Assembly: GCA_946615495.1 (NCBI GenBank)
Contig: CAMOHY010000056.1
Coordinates: 1-10,515 of the forward strand
Direction: 5' to 3'
Source of the DNA: an uncultured Clostridia bacterium
Lineage (GTDB): Bacteria; Bacillota; Clostridia; Christensenellales; Aristaeellaceae
Length of the DNA stretch: 10,515 bases
The notes beneath the pieces are model-generated. The model had not been told where the DNA came from. It ran no database searches and saw only the letters and a program-made list of their open reading frames with translations. Shown here piece by piece: positions 1 through 6,368 of the stretch. Each line of letters begins with the position of its first letter. Position 1 is the stretch's first letter. The position numbers and the translations under genes are program-made.

Positions 1-509
1 CCGTACTGCTGCAATTCCTGCAGGGCCAGGGCGCAGTCCAGGCTTTCGCGGGAGGAACGCTTATGCTGCCTGCTTTCATACAGCATAGGCATGATGACGT
101 TGATGCGCTTGGCCTTGCCGGCGATGGCGGCAATGATGCGCTTTAAATCCTGGAAATGGTCGTCGGGGGACATGGGCACTTCCATGCCGTACATTTTGTA
201 GGTCTTGTTGAACGCGCAAACATCCACGATGATGTAGATATCGTAGCCGCGAACGCTTTCCTTGATAACGCCCTTGCTTTCGCCGGTGCCGAATCGGGGA
301 CAATAGGTCTTGATGAGGAAGGAATCACGGTTGACGCCGGGAATCGTGTAGAATTCTTCGTCCTGAGTCTCTTGGAGGGAATTCCATTTCTGCAGCCAGG
401 CATTCACCTTTTTGCCCATTTCTTCGCAGCCCGCCATGGCGATAACGCCCAGCGGCCCCACAGGTATGCTCTTTAAGTCCTTACCCCACTCCGTCAGAAA
501 GCTGTTCAT
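1..509 (-). CDS. prs: Ribose-phosphate pyrophosphokinase (PRPP synthetase), divergent clostridial type, N-terminal part
   Basis: The reading frame opens with ATG at 507-509 and runs off the left edge, giving 169 residues. PRPP synthetase transfers pyrophosphate from ATP to ribose 5-phosphate, supplying PRPP for purine, pyrimidine, NAD, His and Trp synthesis in the cytoplasm. Recognition rests on the stretch KESVRGYDIYII (residues 83-94), which matches the RGxDVFII strand of Prs, and on PMLYESRQHKR (141-151), which sits where classical enzymes have the PYxxYARQDRK ATP loop. SxRESLDCALALQEL follows where the classical SREPITAKL segment lies. The N-terminus is roughly 40-50 residues longer than in the classical 315-residue enzyme, which fits the longer Prs variant I recall from Clostridia. 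A good SD (GGGGTGG) lies just upstream. The C-terminal PRPP-binding loop is outside the window, so activity cannot be judged. Family assignment is fairly sure; the variant assignment is from memory. Confidence 0.82.
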   Translation of the reverse strand, partial: MNSFLTEWGKDLKSIPVGPLGVIAMAGCEEMGKKVNAWLQKWNSLQETQDEEFYTIPGVNRDSFLIKTYCPRFGTGESKGVIKESVRGYDIYIIVDVCAFNKTYKMYGMEVPMSPDDHFQDLKRIIAAIAGKAKRINVIMPMLYESRQHKRSSRESLDCALALQELQQY

Positions 510-558
510 ACGATACCACCCCTTCGTAGAATATGCGCTGATGATCGGACCCGCTTCC

Positions 559-587
559 ATTATACATGATTTTTTTGCTGGAGGGAA
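559..587 (-). promoter_or_regulatory. Probable promoter of prs
   Basis: Read on the minus strand, a perfect TATAAT lies at 559-564. A weak -35 candidate, TTCCCT, lies at 582-587, with a 17-base spacer that includes an A-run. The predicted transcript starts about 45 bases before the prs ATG. The -10 is convincing; the -35 matches consensus at only three of six positions. Confidence 0.5.
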
Positions 588-600
588 GAGAAGAAGCTTG

Positions 601-632
601 GTTTTCGCACTTTTTGGCAAAAGCGCAAAAAA
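601..632. repeat. Imperfect AT-rich hairpin between prs and the SDR gene
   Basis: The arms GTTTTCGCACTTTT and AAAAGCGCAAAA can fold on each other around a TGGC tetraloop, with two mismatches (609/624 and 606/627). It lies downstream of the leftward SDR gene and upstream of the prs promoter, so it could weakly terminate the SDR transcript. It lacks a clean trailing T-run on that strand, so I call it only a hairpin. Nothing else is visible in the 177 bases between the two genes apart from the prs promoter. Confidence 0.25.
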
Positions 633-686
633 ACGGGCAAAAATTTGGAATGAAATTGGAAGAATTGGTCGCTTTTTGTCAGAAAT

Positions 687-1403
687 CTATATCACGAAGC
701 CGCCGTTTACCCCCAGCGCCTGGCCGGTGATGAAGGACGCTTCGTCGCTGCACAGGAAGAAAGCGGCCTGGGCAATGTCCTGGGGCGTGCCCAGCCGGCA
801 AAGGGGCGTTTCGTCCCGGAGGGCGGAAAGGTCGGCCTCGGTGTATTCCTTCAGCATGTCGGTTTGGATCACGCCGGGGCAAAGGCAGTTTACCCGCACG
901 TGGGAGGGGCCAACCTCCTTGGCTAACGCTTTGCCAAGGCCGATGAGCGATGCCTTGCAGGCGGAATAGGCCGCTTCGCAGGAGGCCCCGGTCTGCCCCC
1001 ACATGGAGGAAACGTACACGATGCTGCCCTGCTGCCGGGAAATCATGCCGGGCAGAAAGGCGCGGGTGGCCAGAAACGCGCCCCGGCCATGCACGGCGAA
1101 CAGATCGTCCCATTCCGCCGCCGTCATATCCTGCAAAAGCCCGGTGTAGGATACGCCCGCGTTGCAGATCAGCGCGTCCAAATGGGAAAAGCGCCGGGAC
1201 AGGGCTTGGGCCATTTCGTTTACGTCCTGTTCCTTCCGGGCGTCGCAGCGGAAGGCCAGCGCCCCCGTTTCCCGCGCCAGGGTAAGGGCCGCTTCCTCAC
1301 TTTTTTGGTAGGTAAAGGCTGCGCGCCAGCCCCTTGCGGCAAACAGCCGCACCATGGCCGCGCCGATGCCGCGGGAGCCGCCGGTGATGAGCACATTCCG
1401 CAT
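687..1403 (-). CDS. Short-chain dehydrogenase/reductase, probably EF-P 5-aminopentanone reductase (YmfI-like); FabG-like alternative
   Basis: A 238-residue NAD(P)H-dependent Rossmann-fold reductase of normal SDR length. The nucleotide-binding TGGSRGIG is at residues 7-14, NAG at 81-83, catalytic Ser133, Tyr146 and Lys150 (YSACK), and the C-terminal GQALGVNGGFVI closes the fold. The block SSMWGQTGASCEAAYSACK and the flanking LAKEVGPSHVRVNC resemble proteins annotated as elongation factor P 5-aminopentanone reductase, which finish the modification of EF-P, rather than fatty-acid FabG. The Asn of the SDR catalytic tetrad is replaced by His105 (CAT codon, in VHGRGAF). I chose the ATG at 1401-1403 because GGAGGGG lies 6 bases before it and the protein then starts directly at the first strand; the frame stays open upstream for 16 residues that look non-homologous. 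It follows the MIF-like gene by 51 bases, so the two are probably co-transcribed. The substrate is inferred from resemblance only. Confidence 0.75.
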   Translation of the reverse strand: MRNVLITGGSRGIGAAMVRLFAARGWRAAFTYQKSEEAALTLARETGALAFRCDARKEQDVNEMAQALSRRFSHLDALICNAGVSYTGLLQDMTAAEWDDLFAVHGRGAFLATRAFLPGMISRQQGSIVYVSSMWGQTGASCEAAYSACKASLIGLGKALAKEVGPSHVRVNCLCPGVIQTDMLKEYTEADLSALRDETPLCRLGTPQDIAQAAFFLCSDEASFITGQALGVNGGFVI

Positions 1404-1454
1404 TTCTTCCCCTCCAACTGGAAAACGGGCCAGCCGAAAGGCCGCCCGCACAGT

Positions 1455-1796
1455 TTAAAAATTGCTCCCCTGCCAGCCCCAATGGTCGGTTTCCTCGTAT
1501 TCCACGTAGACGCCGTCGGCGGGAATGGACAAAACGTCGCCCAGCAGCTGCGTTATTTTTCCGGTCAGCTTTTCGTAGGCGTCCCGGCTGGCGCTGCCAT
1601 ACAGCTTCACGTTCACAAAGGCCAGGGGCTTACGGCTGTCGCCCTTAAAATACAGGCGGCAGTTATCCTCGAATTGCAGCATGAGCCAATTTTCACTTTT
1701 TCCCAGCAGCGAGATGGCCTGGCCAAGCTGCTTGGCCATTTCCTTTTCCGCCTCCTGAGGAATGGGGCGGTTTACACGGGTATGGATAAAGGGCAC
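1455..1796 (-). CDS. MIF-family tautomerase
   Basis: A 113-residue protein of the macrophage migration inhibitory factor branch of the tautomerase superfamily, normal in length. The start is GTG at 1794-1796, preceded by GGAGG nine bases away. After removal of Met, Pro becomes the N-terminal residue, the catalytic base of this family. Counting from that Pro, Lys32 (in GKSENWL) sits where MIF has its active-site Lys32, and the Tyr of VYVEYEE matches MIF Tyr95. The block PLAFVNVKLYG and the C-terminal HWGWQGSNF also align with MIF (GWNNSTF). The CxxC motif of mammalian MIF is absent. Members usually form trimers with phenylpyruvate or dopachrome tautomerase activity in the test tube; the physiological role in free-living bacteria is mostly unknown. 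It is the first gene of a leftward unit with the SDR gene. Family assignment is confident, substrate unknown. Confidence 0.88.
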   Translation of the reverse strand: MPFIHTRVNRPIPQEAEKEMAKQLGQAISLLGKSENWLMLQFEDNCRLYFKGDSRKPLAFVNVKLYGSASRDAYEKLTGKITQLLGDVLSIPADGVYVEYEETDHWGWQGSNF

Positions 1797-1839
1797 GGCA
1801 ATAGACCTCCTTTTTCACGCGGACAGACCGCTGCAACAA

Positions 1840-1869
1840 ATTATAACACAAAATGGGGCGGATTGTAAA
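1840..1869 (-). promoter_or_regulatory. Promoter of the MIF-SDR unit, extended -10
   Basis: On the minus strand, TATAAT at 1840-1845 is preceded by TGT, giving an extended -10. TTTACA at 1864-1869 is a five-of-six -35 match with an 18-base spacer. The transcript would begin about 40 bases before the GTG start. The -35 lies inside the first of two 11-base-spaced repeats. Confidence 0.62.
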
Positions 1870-1880
1870 TGGATTGTAAA
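1860..1880. repeat. Two direct copies of GGATTGTAAA, 11 bases apart
   Basis: Copies lie at 1860-1869 and 1871-1880 with a one-base gap, so they repeat at one helical turn. The left copy covers the -35 of the leftward MIF promoter. A perfect 7-base inverted pair (AAAAATC at 1878-1884, GATTTTT at 1898-1904) lies next to them. Together they could be a regulator site in this 176-base divergent region, but the sequence is short and AT-rich and the role is inferred. Confidence 0.35.
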
Positions 1881-1898
1881 AATCTTGCGGATAGAAGG

Positions 1899-1927
1899 AT
1901 TTTTCCGTCATGATTGCGAAATAAAAT
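1899..1927 (+). promoter_or_regulatory. Weak candidate promoter of the zinc-ribbon membrane protein gene
   Basis: TAAAAT at 1922-1927 is a five-of-six -10 match, about 45 bases before the start codon. The best -35 at standard spacing (ATTTTT, 1899-1904) is poor. I list it because the gene is divergent from its left neighbour and must have its own start of transcription in this interval, but the exact site is uncertain. Confidence 0.25.
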
Positions 1928-1972
1928 AGGATACCTGACGGCAGGACTTTTTTTCACCCAGGAGGAACACCC

Positions 1973-3802
1973 ATGAAATGCCCCAATTGCGGCCAATGGA
2001 ACCGCGCTTCCTTTCCCCGCTGCTTCCGCTGCGGGACGGAGCTGCCCAAGGAAGCGGGAGACGCGGCCAGCGCGCGGCAGCCCGAAATGCCCAAGGGCGG
2101 CGCGTCCAAAATATACATTCAGATCAACGAGGAAGGCAAAGCCACGCCCACCGTGGACAACCGGGACCAGCTGGCCAAGGAAATGGAAAACTTGGTGGCC
2201 CGCAAGCACCGGGGCGAAGCGGAGCACCGCCGGCTGCGCCAGAACAGCGCCCAGCAGGGCTTTGTTCCTTCCGCCCGCATTGCCGAAACCTTGACGGGCC
2301 GCCGCACCTTTCCGCTGCCCCAGAACACCTCCTATGTGCAGGCCGACGGGGAAGTGGAGGGCAATGTGCGGCCGGACGCCATCCCGGTTACTTCCCAGCG
2401 CATCATCGGCTTTGACGACGCCCTGCCGGAGCCCGGCCTGGGCACGCCGGATTACAGCGGGCAAAGAAGGCGGGACAAACAGATCAAGATTTACCGCCAC
2501 GGCTTCCTTCGCCGGTTCGGCTGGGCGATTACGGCGGTGCTGGTATTGGCCGCGCTGGTGCTGGTAGGGTACGATAAGGTGTACAAGCCCTATGTGGAGC
2601 AGCAGCGGGCCCAATCCCTCCAGGAGCGCACGCTGATTACGCCCTCCATCCTCAATGAAATGCCCGCCCACATCATCCGCCTGCCGGGGGAGGAAGGGCA
2701 GGTGTATTGGATCACGGAGCTGAAGGCCTCCTATCCGGTGGTGGGCGGCTACGCCACCATTGAAGTGGCGGATTACAAATGGTATGAAACCATGCAGAAT
2801 ATTTCCCAGGAAACGGTGACGGCCACCATTTCGCCCTATCTGCGCACCGCGGCCGGGGAACAAAAGCAGATGCAGCAGATCACCTTCCAGGTGGACGTGC
2901 CGGAATCCACCCTGGAATTGGTGAGCCCTTCTTCGCCTACCACCCAGACCTACCGGCAGCTGTATGAAATTCAGTTCCGGGTGGCGCGCAACAGCCAGGT
3001 AACCATCAACGGCGAGGACTATTCCGACCTGGTGAACAACACCGACGGCCTGATTACCTACAACGCTCCCGTTTCGCCTATTGGCGACAATGTGTTCGTG
3101 GTGACCACCCGCGCCCAGTACTGCCGGGAAAAGACGGAAACCATTGTGATCTACCGCAAGCCCCAGCAAATCCGGCTGGACCTGGCGGCGGATATTGCCA
3201 CCCGCTATTCCCCCAACCGGGTAAAGAACGAGTATACCGGCGAACTGTATGAGCCCAATATGAAAATCAGCGGCACCACGCTGACCTGGGCCACCATCAC
3301 CGTGGAAAGCCCTTACGTGAACCTGGACACCACCGAGCTTGCCACCCGCGGCACCTTTTCCTTTGAAGCGGTGTTTCCCAAGATCGGCAATAACACCATC
3401 AAAATCATCGCCTCCGCCCCCGGCTATGAGGACAGCGTGGTGGAGCACGAGGTGTACTATGTGCCCATCGCCGATATTTACACCCGCAAGGCCTGGAGCA
3501 TGAAGGACCAGTATACCGATTACCTGAACAATTCGGAAAAGCGGGTAGCCAATACCCAAATCTACCAGTGCGACGGCACCATCACCAGCATCCTGTCCAC
3601 CAACCCGCAAATGGCCGTGATGGAATTGGCCGACGGCTCCGGGCGCACGCTGCTTTTGACCAACAACACCTACGATACCTGGCGCGTGGGCTCTTTGTAC
3701 CGCATTTTCGGGGACGCCTACGGCCTGTACAACGGCGCGCCCTGGCTGAATGGCCGGTACAGCTACATCCAAAAAACGCAGGAAGAAACGGAAGCAAAGT
3801 AA
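1973..3802 (+). CDS. Zinc-ribbon, single-pass membrane protein with extracytoplasmic Ig-like domains and a C-terminal OB-like domain; function unknown
   Basis: A 609-residue protein I do not recognise by name. The N-terminus is a short zinc ribbon with Cys3, Cys6, Cys17 and Cys20 (CPNCG and CFRCG). Residues 25-180 are charged, low-complexity and probably disordered, ending in a basic stretch (RRRDK, HGFLRRF). One membrane helix follows at about 183-199 (AITAVLVLAALVLVG), with the basic side inside. The remaining 400 residues should lie outside: a beta-rich region at about 243-310, two Ig-like domains at about 311-395 (with the SQVTINGEDY strand) and 398-497 (with GTFSFEAVFPKIGNNTIKI), and a domain at about 525-600 whose pattern GTITSIL...GSLYRIFGDAYGLYNGAPWL suggests an OB fold. 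The Ig units resemble glucodextranase-B-type surface domains. AGGAGG at 1960-1965 supports the start. It is a single-gene unit ending at a strong terminator. The domain plan suggests an envelope scaffold or sensor; that is inference. Confidence 0.85.
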   Translation: MKCPNCGQWNRASFPRCFRCGTELPKEAGDAASARQPEMPKGGASKIYIQINEEGKATPTVDNRDQLAKEMENLVARKHRGEAEHRRLRQNSAQQGFVPSARIAETLTGRRTFPLPQNTSYVQADGEVEGNVRPDAIPVTSQRIIGFDDALPEPGLGTPDYSGQRRRDKQIKIYRHGFLRRFGWAITAVLVLAALVLVGYDKVYKPYVEQQRAQSLQERTLITPSILNEMPAHIIRLPGEEGQVYWITELKASYPVVGGYATIEVADYKWYETMQNISQETVTATISPYLRTAAGEQKQMQQITFQVDVPESTLELVSPSSPTTQTYRQLYEIQFRVARNSQVTINGEDYSDLVNNTDGLITYNAPVSPIGDNVFVVTTRAQYCREKTETIVIYRKPQQIRLDLAADIATRYSPNRVKNEYTGELYEPNMKISGTTLTWATITVESPYVNLDTTELATRGTFSFEAVFPKIGNNTIKIIASAPGYEDSVVEHEVYYVPIADIYTRKAWSMKDQYTDYLNNSEKRVANTQIYQCDGTITSILSTNPQMAVMELADGSGRTLLLTNNTYDTWRVGSLYRIFGDAYGLYNGAPWLNGRYSYIQKTQEETEAK

Positions 3803-3807
3803 AACAA

Positions 3808-3851
3808 AAGCGGCCGTGCCAAGAAGCGCTTTGGCATGGCCGCTTGCTTTT
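3808..3851. terminator. Bidirectional intrinsic terminator
   Basis: A 15-base stem (left arm 3808-3822, right arm 3831-3845, one G-T wobble) with an 8-base loop. It is followed by GCTTTT on the plus strand and preceded by AAAACAAAA, which gives a T-rich tail on the minus strand. It begins five bases after the stop of the zinc-ribbon protein gene and touches the stop codon of rqcH (3850-3852). It therefore fits both converging transcripts. Confidence 0.88.
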
Positions 3852-5586
3852 AAAGCCTTTTCATGGCGGCGATTTCGCCCTCGGTAGCGGACACCATCAC
3901 CGTTTTTTGATTGGTATAAATCACGAACCCCGCTGGCGACCCGCCGGGCTTTTTCACGTGCTTGCGCAGCGTGTAATCCACCGGCACGGCGGCGCCCTTG
4001 CCCCTGGAATACCAGGCGGCCAGGCGCAGGGCCATGGACAGCGCCTCCGGGGAGGGGTGCTCCGCCTTCACGATCACGTGAGAACCGGGCATATCCTTGG
4101 CGTGAAGCCAGGTGTCGTTTCCCTTGGCCGCCCCCGTCACCCGGTCGTTCTGGGCGCTGTTTTTGCCCACGATAATTTCCGTTCCGTCCGGCGCTTCAAA
4201 GCGCATGGGCAGGCTTTCGGGCTGCTTGGGCTTCTTTTTGCCGCCCTTGGCCGCGGCGGGGCGCAGAATGCCGCCATCCTCCAGGGCCTTGCGCACATCG
4301 CCCATATCCTGCTCGGTTTCGCTTTCCTCCAGGTCAAACAAGGCCTGCTCCAGCAATTCTATTTCCTTGAGCGTTTTTTCCTTTTGCTCTCTGGCCAGGT
4401 CCTGGGCTACGCGGGCCTTGCGGTAGCGCTTAAAATACTTTTGAGCATTTTGGGCCGGGGTGAGGGCCACGTCCAGATCAATGACGGCGGAGCCGCCCTG
4501 AGGATCGTAAAAGTTGGGAAGCTCCACCCGCTCCGCGCCCCGCGGCACCAGATAGCCCTGGGCGGTGAGCAGTTCGCCCGCGATCCGGTATTCCTCCATT
4601 TTGGCGCTGTCGGTCAGCTCTTCTTCCTGTAGGGCCAGCTTCTTTTCGTCCCGCTCCAGATGCGTTTTGATGAGCCGCTTGAGCGTCTGGCTCTTTTGGT
4701 TCATTCGGTCCCGCCGGTCCCGGCCGAAATAGAAGGCGTCCAGGGCGGCGGAAAGGGTGGGATAGGGCTTTTGCAGGGCCGTTTCCAGGCTCAGATAGGG
4801 AAAAGGCAGCACATCGGCCATCAGGCCGTCCGGCCCCATTTGGGCGGTGGGCTGGAAAAGCTCCGGGAGCCTGCTGAAAAAGGCGCACACCACTTGAACC
4901 AGCTGCGGCAGCTTTAAATCGCTCAGCTCGCTCCGGTGCAGGCCGGTCGCCCGGAAGGCAATTTCACGGGCCGCGGCGGGGGACAGGCCCCGGATGGAGG
5001 CGGCCAGCGCCTTGTCCAAGGGACCGGACAGGGCGGACAGCTTTTCCGCCAGCGCTTCCTGCGTAAGCTGCGCGGGGTCAAGCTTATCCTGGGCGGGCGG
5101 GGGCACAAAGGGCAAGCCTGGCAAAGCCTGGCGCACCCGGCTCATATCGCCGGACACGTGGCGGATGGCGTCCACGATGCGGCCATCCTTAACCAAGGTC
5201 AGGTTGCTGTGGCGGCCCATCAATTCCAAATACAGCTCCCTGGGGGCGCTGTCGCCCAGCTCGTCCTTGTTTTCGATGGTGATTTTCAGCACCCGGTCGC
5301 CGCCCAATTGGGTCAGTTCCGTAATGCGTCCGCTTTGCAGGTGCTTGCGCATGAGCATGCAGAACATGGGGGCGTCGGCGGGGTTGGCGTAGGAAGCGCC
5401 GGTCAGATGCGCGCGGGCAAAGGAGGGCGCGGCGGACAAAAGCAGCTTATGGTTTTTTCCCTGGGCGCGGATCAGGAGCACCAGCATATCCTTTTCCGGC
5501 TGGTTCACCTTTTCAATGCGCCCATCCTTCAGCGTTTCCTGCAATTCCCTGGCCATAAAGCCCAGGGTCAGGCCGTCCATTGGCAT
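3850..5586 (-). CDS. rqcH: RqcH, ribosome quality-control NFACT-family protein (Rqc2/NEMF homologue, alanine tailing)
   Basis: A 578-residue NFACT protein, close to the usual 560-590. RqcH binds the 50S subunit carrying an obstructed peptidyl-tRNA and recruits tRNA-Ala so that a C-terminal poly-alanine degradation tag is added. The start MPMDGLTLGFMARELQ is typical of the NFACT-N domain. Asp97-Arg98 (GGDRVLKI) fall exactly at the positions that contact the tRNA anticodon in Bacillus subtilis RqcH, so tailing activity is expected. MGRHSNLTLV is at 123-132, a helix-hairpin-helix region around 170-240, a coiled coil around 292-425, and the NFACT-R domain at about 460-578 with VGKNSAQNDRVT and DTWLHAKDMPGSHVIVK. 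The older label for this family is fibronectin-binding protein A. I chose the ATG at 5584-5586, with AGGAG ten bases upstream, over the second ATG two codons in. It is the last gene of the leftward unit, 16 bases after the channel gene. Confidence 0.95.
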   Translation of the reverse strand: MPMDGLTLGFMARELQETLKDGRIEKVNQPEKDMLVLLIRAQGKNHKLLLSAAPSFARAHLTGASYANPADAPMFCMLMRKHLQSGRITELTQLGGDRVLKITIENKDELGDSAPRELYLELMGRHSNLTLVKDGRIVDAIRHVSGDMSRVRQALPGLPFVPPPAQDKLDPAQLTQEALAEKLSALSGPLDKALAASIRGLSPAAAREIAFRATGLHRSELSDLKLPQLVQVVCAFFSRLPELFQPTAQMGPDGLMADVLPFPYLSLETALQKPYPTLSAALDAFYFGRDRRDRMNQKSQTLKRLIKTHLERDEKKLALQEEELTDSAKMEEYRIAGELLTAQGYLVPRGAERVELPNFYDPQGGSAVIDLDVALTPAQNAQKYFKRYRKARVAQDLAREQKEKTLKEIELLEQALFDLEESETEQDMGDVRKALEDGGILRPAAAKGGKKKPKQPESLPMRFEAPDGTEIIVGKNSAQNDRVTGAAKGNDTWLHAKDMPGSHVIVKAEHPSPEALSMALRLAAWYSRGKGAAVPVDYTLRKHVKKPGGSPAGFVIYTNQKTVMVSATEGEIAAMKRL

Positions 5587-5602
5587 AAGAAAATATCTCC
5601 TA

Positions 5603-6349
5603 TCAGTCTTTATATACTTTGGCGTACACGATGGCAAGCCCCGCGCCGCCCAGGATGTTGCCCAGGGTGACGGGAAGAAGGTTTTTGACCAGGTAATCGC
5701 CCACGCTCACGCTCTGCGTTTGCAGCATGGCCACGGGAATATAGTACATATTGGCCACGGAATGCTCAAAGCCGCAGAGCACAAAGGCCATGATGGGGAA
5801 AAAGCAGCACACGGCCTTGCTGGCCGCGCTGTCCGCGCCGGAAGCCATCCACACCGCGCCGCAAACCAGCACATTGCACATTACGCCCCGAAGCAAGGCC
5901 TGCAAAAACGGCTGCGCGCATTTGTTCACCGCGATAGCGGACGCGGCGGAGGATAATTCCGCCGGGGCGTAAATCCCCCCGCCGTACACCAACAGCGCCA
6001 GAAGCAAAGCTCCCGCCATGTTGCCCAGATAAACGAAAAGCCAGTTGTGCACAACGCCGGTCCATTTTACCTTGCCGTTTGCGGCGGGCCCGGCCATCAG
6101 GCAATTGCCGGTAAACAATTCAGCCCCGGCCATGACCACCAGCATCAGCCCCGCGGGGAACACGCAGGCCCCCAGCAGCTTGCCAAGCCCTCCGCCGATC
6201 CATCCCTGAAGCAGCGTGAACCCCAGCGCGCCAAAGCCGATGTACATGCCCGCCAGCACGCCCAGAGAAAGGCATTTTGCAGTGCTCAGCGAAGCTTTTC
6301 CCTGAGCGGTAGCTTCCCATTTTTTGGTGATTTCTTTGCTTGACAGCAT
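5603..6349 (-). CDS. Formate/nitrite transporter (FNT) family channel
   Basis: A 248-residue membrane protein with six hydrophobic helices and the FNT signatures. These are AGMYIGFGALGF (33-44), the AGAELFTGN segment (74-82) that corresponds to the broken helix and omega loop, NWLFVYLGNMAGALL (102-116), and GFEHSVANMYYIP (193-205). His196 is the central pore histidine, and Lys143 falls where FocA has its vestibule lysine. The family forms pentamers with one pore per subunit, moving formate, nitrite, hydrosulfide or other small monovalent anions, usually with a proton. Formate (FocA-like) is plausible in a fermenting anaerobe, but no pyruvate formate-lyase or nitrite reductase gene is near, so the substrate stays open. 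The start is the ATG at 6347-6349: AGGAGG at 6359-6364 lies nine bases before it, whereas the ATG at 6356-6358 directly abuts that site. The gene follows the kinase-like gene by 19 bases. Confidence 0.92.
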   Translation of the reverse strand: MLSSKEITKKWEATAQGKASLSTAKCLSLGVLAGMYIGFGALGFTLLQGWIGGGLGKLLGACVFPAGLMLVVMAGAELFTGNCLMAGPAANGKVKWTGVVHNWLFVYLGNMAGALLLALLVYGGGIYAPAELSSAASAIAVNKCAQPFLQALLRGVMCNVLVCGAVWMASGADSAASKAVCCFFPIMAFVLCGFEHSVANMYYIPVAMLQTQSVSVGDYLVKNLLPVTLGNILGGAGLAIVYAKVYKD

Positions 6350-6358
6350 GATGTTCAT

Positions 6359-6364
6359 CCTCCT
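6359..6364 (-). promoter_or_regulatory. Ribosome binding site deciding the FNT start
   Basis: A perfect AGGAGG on the minus strand. It touches one ATG with no spacing and lies nine bases from a second in-frame ATG, which is the normal distance, so the second is chosen as the start. Confidence 0.75.
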
Positions 6365-6368
6365 AAAA

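Noticed and set aside
1404..1451. Upstream extension of the SDR frame by 16 residues
   Set aside because: The extension does not look like SDR sequence. The internal ATG at 1401-1403 has GGAGGGG at proper distance and starts the fold directly.
1841..3772. A 643-codon open frame on the minus strand opposite the zinc-ribbon membrane protein gene
   Set aside because: It mirrors the real gene in GC-rich codons that avoid TTA, CTA and TCA. Its product is an unstructured-looking His/Gly/Val-rich string without any recognisable domain, and there is no suitable ribosome binding site.
3568..4632. A 354-codon plus-strand open frame spanning the end of the membrane protein gene and the 3' part of rqcH
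   Set aside because: It crosses the strong bidirectional terminator and is antisense to rqcH. The product is a low-complexity shadow.
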